From Saccoglossus kowalevskii (Eukaryota; Hemichordata; Enteropneusta; Harrimaniidae), in contig NW_003151260.1 of NCBI RefSeq assembly GCF_000003605.2, positions 49,062-74,434 on the forward strand: a stretch of DNA of 25,373 bases, in the 5' to 3' direction. The position numbers and the translations under genes are program-made. Below the pieces are notes generated by a model that worked only from the letters and a program-made list of their open reading frames with translations, was not told where the DNA came from and ran no database searches. This document shows, piece after piece, positions 19,165 through 25,373 of this stretch. Position 1 is the stretch's first letter; each line of letters begins with the position of its first letter.

Positions 19165-19452
19165 ATGGAAATATCAGTTACATCACTCATGAAGATTGAT
19201 GATTCGATCACAATTGCTGGCATGGATAGCTTTATTTTAATCGTGTTCATTTCTATGCAATATGTCTACACTTGCGATTCTCAATTTCTATGTGTAAAAT
19301 CATATCGCTGCTGTGGACGGCGACGGCTGACAGATTGTTTTGGTTCTGCGGCTCTCTTGGCATGGGCAACTGACTTTTACCTTTCTTGTTTTTACTATTC
19401 TGATGTGTTCTTGGTCGCTTTTTGTATATATCAGTCAGACACTGACTGTTAG
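19165..19452 (+). CDS. ATG frame of 95 codons, unrecognised
   Basis: Starts at an ATG (19165) with another in a different frame just upstream at 19161. It shows a hydrophobic run around residues 22-36 (DSFILIVFISMQYVYTC), a Cys/Arg patch (YRCCGRRR) and a second hydrophobic region. It is the longest uninterrupted ATG frame in this CpG-richer island, but it lacks any motif I know. It follows the 19038 small frame by 20 bases, so both could sit on one transcript. Chance is quite possible. Confidence 0.17.
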   Translation: MEISVTSLMKIDDSITIAGMDSFILIVFISMQYVYTCDSQFLCVKSYRCCGRRRLTDCFGSAALLAWATDFYLSCFYYSDVFLVAFCIYQSDTDC

Positions 19453-19944
19453 TAAACTGGCCGGAACATAATCAACATGGGATTCTGAAGGCCCCAGAGA
19501 TAGCGTCATCACACAGCATTAATGAATGAAATTTACATTACAATCTTATACTTCTGAACAGTCCAATATTTATGCTGGAGAACAAAGTACACAAAGTACT
19601 GTCTATACCTATTTAACCGTTGTTGATTTTTGTACAAAATTCCAAGAACACAAAACAAACAACTGGCAATAATCGACAAAACAAAAATCAACTGCTGAGT
19701 ACACTACACAATAGTCAAATCAGTAAGAATAAGTTACTGTGGACCTCATGGTCAATGTAAATACAAAATGTCAGTGAATACAAGATTTATAAAAAACAAG
19801 CATTGATTTGCATAGTTCCTGTTTAGTATTAGCTGTATACGTTGTAAATTTTTCAGTACAAGTAACATGTAGAAATGAAAGATCAATGTTTTTTTAACAC
19901 TAACACAGATTATAGATTGTGTTACTGTCAGTATAGCACTTACG
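19453..19944. other. Unique AT-rich DNA, no gene recognised
   Basis: No frame, hairpin or repeat of note. Confidence 0.5.
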
Positions 19945-20226
19945 TGGAAACTTTGAACTAAATTGGACTATATCTTACAGAGGAAATAGCATGAAAGAAA
20001 AACGTAGTCAGTCGGGTATTGTTGTATTGTAAGTAACTCCAAAAGAAATATTGCTTGCACCCTAACCTAATATGCAAGGTCATCATACAAAGTTTGATTG
20101 AAAATGCCCTATTCAACTTTGAACTGAATCAGGCCATATCGCCCTATTCAGCTCCAAAAACAGGGTCGGACATGTGATTTTATGTTTTTTTTTGACAAAT
20201 AATGGCCACCATTTCAACAAATTTGA
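19945..20226 (+). repeat. Core-repeat copies left of the LINE insertion
   Basis: AACTTTGAACTAAATTGGAC (about 19950) and AACTTTGAACTGAATCAGG (about 20117) begin successive units about 167 bp apart. Each goes on to CATATC-like words, and ATGGCCACCATTT occurs at 20203. The phrases TTGATTGAAA and TATGCAAGGTCATCATA (about 20071) match AATATGCATGATCACCATA at 20994. The same unit resumes at 20867, right of the retrotransposon. Confidence 0.65.
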
Positions 20227-20229
20227 TCA

Positions 20230-20532
20230 AATCTCAAGATTACCTTTGACATTAATAAAATACAAACAGCACAGTTTATGTACCAGTACTGCAAAAATCT
20301 TCTCCAAACTTCTTTCACAAATTTCTTTCATACTAATAGAACAATTCACAATCACAACACTCGCCAAAAAAATCAAATTCATTTCTTCTATCATAAATCT
20401 CAAAAATCTGACTTTAATATCAAAAGACATGGAATGAAACTTTTGAATAACATGCCTACTGAGTTAAGAAACTTAAACAACTTACAACTGATAAAATATA
20501 AATATAAGAAATCCCTCACTGCTAGCTATTGA
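20230..20532 (+). pseudogene. Reverse transcriptase C-terminal fragment
   Basis: The frame reads LKITFDINKIQTAQFMYQYC at its start, then IHNHNTRQ and GMKLLNNMPTELRNLN, ending SLTASY and TGA (20530). The order 'IQ-QFMY', '(I)HN-NTR', 'G--LLN-(L/M)P-ELR' is the hallmark of the region after the RT domain at the end of LINE ORF2. The catalytic palm (YADD box) and endonuclease are missing upstream because the insertion is 5'-truncated. No internal stop or frameshift over about 100 codons suggests fairly recent insertion. Confidence 0.88.
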
Positions 20533-20813
20533 TATAAAATATAATGTTTAAAATAATTAATATTTACTTATTTCATATTGTTAATTTTATTTTGTATGTT
20601 CTTTATTTATATTTTTAAGTGCTATATTTTGTATATGGAACAAAACATATGTTACTATTGTTTAATTGTTTAATTGATTTCAGTATACTTTTATTATTGC
20701 CACAAATTGAGGTGTTAACAATAAAAGCTTTTAGCTTCTAGTTAATTTCCTTCACATGCCACAAAATTTTCTGTAGTATTGTATTTTTTTTCTATTTTAT
20801 TGTGAGAAATAAA

Positions 20814-20835
20814 TGATTGATTGATTGATTGATTG
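20814..20835. repeat. (TGAT)n tail of the LINE
   Basis: About five and a half TGAT units directly after AATAA; it forms the 3' end of the retrotransposon. Confidence 0.95.
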
Positions 20836-20866
20836 AAAGCATGTTGTTGTGTTACCTTACCCATGA

Positions 20867-21050
20867 ACAAACTTTGAACTGAATCAGGCCATATCTTTCA
20901 GAGGAATCAGCACAAAAAAACAAAAACAAAATGGCTGTGAGTCGACCATCTTGTACCGAATCTCAAAAAAAAAGTGAGATGCACTTATAACCCAATATGC
21001 ATGATCACCATATAAAGTTTGATTGAAATCACCCTGTTTAGCTCCATTAT
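20867..21050 (+). repeat. Core-repeat copy right of the LINE insertion
   Basis: AACTTTGAACTGAATCAGG, CCATATCTTTCAGAGGAATC, AAAATGGCTGTGAGTCGACC and AAAGTTTGATTGAAATCACC repeat the words found at 19945-20226, which indicates that the LINE interrupted a tandem pair. Confidence 0.65.
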
Positions 21051-21113
21051 TATGGCAAGGAAAAAAAATGTTTGTTTTTTTTGTCTACGCTATATACTTA
21101 ATTCGTTTTTTTT

Positions 21114-21164
21114 ATGGGTATTTTTGTTTTTAATACATGTATGTATTAAAATATGTATACCCAT
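21114..21164. other. 51-bp nested inverted repeat
   Basis: Outer arms ATGGGTAT (21114) and ATACCCAT (21157) enclose perfect inner arms TTTTAATACAT-gt-ATGTATTAAAA. The two parts are separated by small unpaired bulges. The outer pairing continues weakly into T-rich and A-rich flanks. In DNA it is a cruciform candidate, in RNA a long hairpin. Confidence 0.85.
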
Positions 21165-21899
21165 TAAAATTATCAAAACTTCAATGATTTTGGATTTATT
21201 GAAAAAATAGCCGAAATGTTGTGACATTGTCTAATTGGTGGTGGAGGCAGGCCAAGCCAGTTTATAAAATAGTGAACACAAATTTTCGTAAATATTACTG
21301 ACAGCGAACGATGTCCATCGCGAAGTGCATTTCAAAAACATATTAAGTATATATAATACAACAAATTCATGTCTTTGTGAAATGCATAGTATTGAATAAT
21401 ATTAACAATGATACAAAAAGAGACAAAAAATTAAAACTGCATCATAATTTTTCAATTCTCCCTGGTGTGAGAAAAAAATCACTTTTTTTTAGCTACTTGT
21501 GTGAAACATCCCAACTTCAATGCGATTTGCATATCAATACTGTCTACACAGACAGTTCCAGGGGCATGAATTCACTAAAAACTTTACCCGGAAGTAAATT
21601 CAAATAATTCAAAAAAGTATACGTGTGTTAAAATAGGGGTTGTTGAGTGTAAAGTTTGTCCGAAACATTTACCTATTTGCTGTCACCCTTTTACAACATA
21701 GACACATTAATTTTCAAAATTAGAAGTTTACCAGACTATTTAGTCCGCTTCTTGACAACGGCGCGCGCAAAGAGCGCGGTCAAAAAAAACATGTCAAAGC
21801 ATGAAAGACAAAAGAATAACATAGTCCACTGAATACTTACCCATTATAAGAATCTCTCATCTAACATATTGAGCCTCTGAGAAATATTGGACATGAACT
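21165..21899. other. Mostly unique DNA, no gene recognised
   Basis: Contains a CpG cluster GGCGCGCGCAAAGAGCGCGG at 21760-21779 with a CGCGC-AAAGA-GCGCG hairpin. A 76-codon frame at 21377-21607 lacks recognised motifs. Confidence 0.5.
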
Positions 21900-22213
21900 T
21901 TATAGTTGACGTATTGCAACTTCCGTTTCGTCGTCTGTCGTAGACTCTATGTAGTTACAGATCACTTGCAATAAACAGTTATTCCGTTTACAGTTGCAGA
22001 TGTTATATTCGTTTGACTGCAGATTTCAAGTCTTAAAACGGAAAACAGCTTACTATTTTCTCCCAAACATATACCTTTGCTGTAAAACATGGGATCGGTG
22101 ACTTTTGTGGCTAATGCACCTTTTCTGGTAAAAATGGTTTCTCCCTGCGTAGTACGTCACCACTTCCTGTGCATTTCGCTCCATGTTGTTGCGCTGTTCG
22201 CTGGGAGGATTGT
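21900..22213 (+). promoter_or_regulatory. Promoter-like island with ETS and CRE-type sites
   Basis: Contains TGACGT (21907, CRE half), ACTTCCG (21919, reverse of CGGAAGT, an ETS core), TACGTCAC (22153, CRE-like) and CACTTCCTGT (22161, reverse of ACAGGAAGTG, an ideal ETS/GABP site). CpG density is raised and no TATA is seen. Paired ETS and CRE sites near a first exon are typical of TATA-less, broadly expressed animal promoters. A 57-codon frame (22089-22262) starting MGSVTFVANAPFLVKMVSP also lies here and is an alternative reading. Confidence 0.45.
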
Positions 22214-22277
22214 ATGGAAAGCTTCTTGTCATGTTTTGGTTGTGAAATTTACCGATTTCTGATGGTATTTCAACAAG
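22214..22277 (+). CDS. Candidate first coding exon ending at a consensus splice donor
   Basis: From the ATG at 22214 the frame reads MESFLSCFGCEIYRFLMVFQ and one more Gln, then breaks after one base at CAACAAG|GTGAGT (exon end 22277), an excellent donor. The exon phase would be 1. The frame happens to stay open beyond the donor to about 22426. A shorter upstream frame from the ATG at 22183 ends before the donor and could act as an upstream ORF. No matching downstream exon was identified in the window, and no family is recognised. Confidence 0.28.
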
Positions 22278-22975
22278 GTGAGTTTTATAGACACTTGCTA
22301 TTGTTCGGCACGTCGACGATTACATGTAGGAATCATTTACTAGTGGCCTACAAGCTGGAAAACGCAAGATTAGTACTTCTTTCCAGCGTGAGAAAGTGTA
22401 GATGTATCAACGGATGCCTATATTGATATATTCACAGTGACAGCAGGCATGGAAACTGACCCAAATTTGCTCTCTTGCTGCAAATGAATTAAAAAATATA
22501 GTATTTACTTTGCCTTGAAATGATCTTGTAGAATGTTTTTCGATGAATGGTGATAGCAATGCTTGATTTAATTTCTATATTTTTTGTTTAAATAAACTGA
22601 AATATTGCTATTTTTATGCGTCGTGGTCGTGGAACAAAAGTGTTGTGTTCGATTGTTTTTGTGAGGCCAAGGCCGACACACTATACCGGTTATTATACCA
22701 TTTAAATATATACTGTACCTAACAAGGTTCTACATATTTAGTACCATTCATATAAAAATACTTCACTCGCTGATAAATTAATATTTTTGTTGTTCTTTCA
22801 TTGATTCGTTTCTTGATGTTTTTTCACTTTCAGAAATTTAAAATGGTAAAAATAATAATAATTAATAAATAATAAAGCTAAAAATTGTGTGTGATTTTCA
22901 CTCTAGGGTTTATATTGCTATAATTTAACATATGTCTCTTTCATATCATGAACATTGCTTTTTGGTCTATTAATT
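22278..22975. other. AT-rich DNA, possible first intron
   Basis: No recognisable exon or repeat. If the donor at 22277 is used, this is intron sequence. Confidence 0.45.
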
Positions 22976-23185
22976 ACTGTTCTGCATAACTGCCCCTCCC
23001 CTACCCACATCATCTCTATTCTACCTCTCACAAGCAACACAAAACAGCACACTGCCCAACATTCAAGCATTCATCACATTCACATCGCCCAGCTATCGCA
23101 GTCGCATCTTCAATTTTTTCCATTTGTATCACCCATTTGGACACCCTCACATTTCTTATTTTCGTTGCGCTTTTTACTACTCTAG
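22976..23185. other. C-rich, G-poor strand-asymmetric segment
   Basis: The plus strand is dominated by C, T and A, with few Gs (CTGCCCCTCCCCTACCCACA at the start, then CAAGCAACACAAAACAGC). The apparent 76-codon frame begins with TTG, not ATG, and its Ser/His/Pro richness follows from base composition. Confidence 0.7.
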
Positions 23186-23321
23186 AGTCGGTATTGAATA
23201 GATTGATTGGTAATTTTTCTTTTAAAGAAATGATCAGGTATATACATTGACAATCATAAAAGTTAGGCAGCGATGTCTGTGTTTTTCCCTGGTAGTTTTA
23301 GGGTCAACACTGCGGTACCTA

Positions 23322-23340
23322 CAATTTGAAATGCAAATTG
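23322..23340. promoter_or_regulatory. Octamer (POU) motif within a small inverted repeat
   Basis: CAATTTG-aaatg-CAAATTG has perfect 7-bp arms. The middle spells ATGCAAAT (23331-23338), the consensus POU/Oct site. Further ATGCAAAT words occur near 11993 and 24909, so this may be chance in AT-rich DNA. Confidence 0.3.
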
Positions 23341-24019
23341 TGTGATGGAATGATAATGCGCCACCTCGATGCAAACAATAGTTACCGTGAAAGCGATAAA
23401 TGTGAGGCTTTAATGTGTGAACCTAATGTATGATGCAAATGTGAAAATACTGACATGGTCTGGGTTAGCCATACTTTAGCTGGCTGCATGACCACTCAAA
23501 CACCACCATAAAGCACTTTCACATTATAATTTGTATACAAGGCTAACACAGTGGGAAGCTACCTAATTTATTAAACTTATAAGTTTCATAAATCTGATGT
23601 CGTATACATTTGTATGTATGGTTCACAAATTCTTTGTGTATTCCATTAGCATTTAGGAACAATGTTCTTTAAAAACAATATATTTATATTTTCAATATAT
23701 TTATGACTACATAAACACATTGGCAACATTTTAACTAAATTTTAGAGTATGTAGGTCATTCTGTCCATCAGAAAGCCCTAATCCTAACTCTAACCTGACC
23801 CCCTACCCTCCTTACCATCTTACAAATTGTATAGGCCTCTAGTCATCTAGAAGGGCATATACAACTGAATAAGGGGGCTGGGGGTAATGTTGTACCCTCG
23901 AAATGTTTTTCAGGCATTCCAAATTGTCAATTAACTTAAATACACAGCAATATTTATAAAATGACTTAGCTTGCCATGCTTGCTTTCATTATTTGTAGCT
24001 TATTAAAGAGAAAATTTTG
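23341..24019. other. Unique DNA, no gene recognised
   Basis: Contains CCCTAATCCTAACTCTAACC at 23776-23795, three degenerate telomere-like hexamers, and otherwise AT-rich sequence. Confidence 0.5.
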
Positions 24020-24830
24020 ATTTTGCAGTTTTTAATCCACAGCATGTGTCACTCTGTGCGTCTCCACTTGTGTCTCTGACATACCTTCACAAATCACATA
24101 TATTGGCTGATATCTGCACTCGTTTTCATGATTTATCTTCAAGATGGCCAAGTAGTGGTCATTTTAATGATGAAAATTCTTCAAGCATTTTTGCCAATCT
24201 GAAGCCATATCTCGGTTGTGTATGGACAAAGTACAAATAACAGAAATTATGGGACCTTAATGAATGTCATTTTGTTTCTAAGATTGGGCTCAAAATGATC
24301 AACTTGCAGTCATTTTTATTTAGCAATGGCCATATCTTTCAGATGCTTTGACAGATCATTTTTAAACTTGATATATACATCATGCATCATGTCACACATA
24401 TGCTCATGTATTCATTGACATTATGACAATTTAAATGGCCGAATGGTACCCATTTTAATGAAAAAATTCAAGCATTTACAGCCTTTGTGGAACAATATTT
24501 TTGTCATGTGTTTCATTCCAACTTAGTACAAACATTTTCAAAATGACTGACAAAATCTCAGTTGTGTTTGGGCAGATTTGGTTTAAACTTGGTACGTACA
24601 TTGAGCACAATGGCACCTTGATTTTATTTTTTGGATCCAGTTTAATATGTCAACTAACTGCCATTTCAAAGAATCAAGTTACAGATCACATTTCAGACAT
24701 GTCTGGTCAGGTCAAGTTCACTTCAGGTCATATATTCTGGAAATGAATTTCAGTTATTATTAATTGATTGAATCAAACTTTGTCTGTATAATGAACATCA
24801 TAGAGCTTGAAGCATGTAATTTTGTTTCTT
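24020..24830 (-). repeat. Core-repeat array in reverse orientation
   Basis: Read on the minus strand the segment repeats the core-repeat words. AAATGGCCGAATGGTACCCA at 24433 is the reverse of a GCCATTCGGCCATTT block. CTTCAAGATGGCC (24139), CATATCTTTCAGATGCTTTGA (24331) and AAACTTGATATATACATCAT (24364) reverse the GAGATATG and TTTGAAC words of the 13.5-14.7 kb array. At least three diverged units are visible. Two ATG-less frames here (24046-24240, 24501-24746) are repeat by-products. Confidence 0.65.
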
Positions 24831-24997
24831 GATTGGATTCTTAATCCCTGATTGGACACCATATTGTTTTATGTTGTTCAATCACCGTAACACTGACATG
24901 TCTTTCCTATGCAAATTATTCATGTAATTTCTCACACTATCTCAGAATGCAAACAGGTACTATGACATTGACAATTACTTGTTTCTCTTGATTTTAG

Positions 24998-25098
24998 TCA
25001 AGCTTGCCGAGTTCCACCTGTACACCCGGACTGTGTCCTACAAGACTGTCAAGCTGCGCTTGTGTAATTCGTCTTTATTAAGTGTTGGTGAATTGTAG
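24998..25098 (+). CDS. Candidate coding exon, protein unrecognised
   Basis: A textbook acceptor (CTTGTTTCTCTTGATTTTAG, ending 24997) precedes an open frame of 32 codons to TAG (25096). The first ~21 codons use mostly G or C at the third base, unlike anything nearby, and read KLAEFHLYTRTVSYKTVKLR. After CTGCGCTTG the third-base GC drops, so the true exon may end near 25069 at TGT|GTAATT, with the rest intronic. Two leading bases complete a split codon. It could be an internal or last exon. I recognise no family, and other frames (one Cys-rich) are also open for part of the way. Confidence 0.38.
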
Positions 25099-25228
25099 AT
25101 TTTGCTGCTGTATGGCACTGTTGTGTTCAGGTTTGTTCCTTATTTTATGTGTTTTAAAATTTGATAGTAAATCTACCGAGTAAATATAATGTACCGGTAC
25201 AGTGTTTCGTCTAGGATGAAACCATGAG

Positions 25229-25290
25229 GGGGGATTGTCCCCCTTTGGTGTAAAAATTTAGGGGGACTTCACTTTGTCAAGGGGGATTGG
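25229..25290. repeat. G-run repeat with hairpin
   Basis: GGGGGA-ttg-TCCCCC (25229-25243) is a perfect hairpin, followed by GGGGGACTTC (25261) and GGGGGATTGG (25281). The spacing of about 20 and the shared GGGGGAYT words suggest a small structured repeat. It may belong to a dispersed family, but there is no second copy in the window. Confidence 0.55.
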
Positions 25291-25373
25291 AAATTGATGA
25301 CAAAACAGATTTTGCTATTAACACCTATTACGGGTATTGTATTTTTTATTAAAGTTGGGAGTATAATGGTCAA

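Larger units (their letters stand above)
20227..20835 (+). mobile_element. 5'-truncated non-LTR retrotransposon (LINE) 3' end
   Basis: Holds the reverse-transcriptase C-terminal tail (about 20230-20532), a ~280-base AT-rich 3' UTR, GAAATAAATG (containing AATAAA) at 20806 and a (TGAT)n tail to 20835. This 3' microsatellite style is common in CR1/L2-clade and related invertebrate LINEs. An in-frame TGA at 20224 marks the upstream limit of the coding remnant. The insertion sits within core repeats. I did not find a clean target duplication. Confidence 0.85.

Noticed and set aside
22955-23185. 76-codon Ser/Pro/His-rich frame
   Set aside because: Starts with TTG, and its composition is explained by the C-rich, G-poor DNA.
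23776-23795. Interstitial telomere repeat
   Set aside because: Only three degenerate hexamers (CCCTAA, TCCTAA, CTCTAA); too short and impure.

Overview
This is non-coding-rich DNA from an animal genome, probably a marine invertebrate. It is AT-rich (about two thirds by eye), has no operons or ribosome-binding sites, and is dense in microsatellites, minisatellites and small transposon remnants. Most long open frames lack an ATG start. One repeat family strongly resembles the 'pearl'/HINE (non-autonomous Helitron/Helentron-like) elements known from bivalves and other marine invertebrates: ~150-bp core repeats, then an (ACGC)n tetranucleotide run, then a GC-rich terminal hairpin. A mollusc is therefore my best guess, but the phylum cannot be fixed from this sequence. 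No complete protein-coding gene can be called with confidence. A 912-base assembly gap lies at 10246-11157.

Layout. 1-189 is a 33-bp minisatellite whose monomers each hold a small hairpin. 190-7430 is mostly unique AT-rich DNA. It holds a retroposon-like 3' tail (430-525), a possible last coding exon (2875-2984), a foldback element (3214-3391) and a tRNA-derived SINE-like piece on the minus strand (4660-4755). 7437-8640 is an irregular ~30-32-bp minisatellite in which almost every monomer carries a GATA-type motif. It is split by a TIR element of about 330 bp flanked by TA (8211-8546). 8691-10245 has a core-repeat fragment, a small foldback (9601-9725) and direct repeats running into the gap. 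11158-13140 is unremarkable except for a CTCF-like site (12256-12270). 13150-15230 is the large core-repeat array. 15594-15842 is an exon-like open stretch running into an inverted copy of the core repeat and a (AT)38 tract. 16177-16882 is a highly homogeneous 54-bp minisatellite.

17000-19150 and 21900-22280 are the two CpG-richer, promoter-like islands. The first has a strong splice-donor sequence, several small ATG frames and a TATA box 57 bases upstream of a 35-codon frame with a hydrophobic N-terminus. The second has ETS and CRE-like sites upstream of a possible first exon ending in a consensus splice donor. Between them, 19945-21050 holds core-repeat copies interrupted by the 3' end of a non-LTR retrotransposon (20227-20835) that still encodes the reverse-transcriptase C-terminal tail. 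The right end has minus-strand core repeats (24020-24830), a GC3-rich exon candidate behind a good acceptor (24998-25098) and a G-run hairpin repeat (25229-25290).

The window is best read as intergenic or intronic DNA shaped by core-repeat mobile elements and minisatellites, with a few candidate exons and promoters. All gene calls are low confidence.
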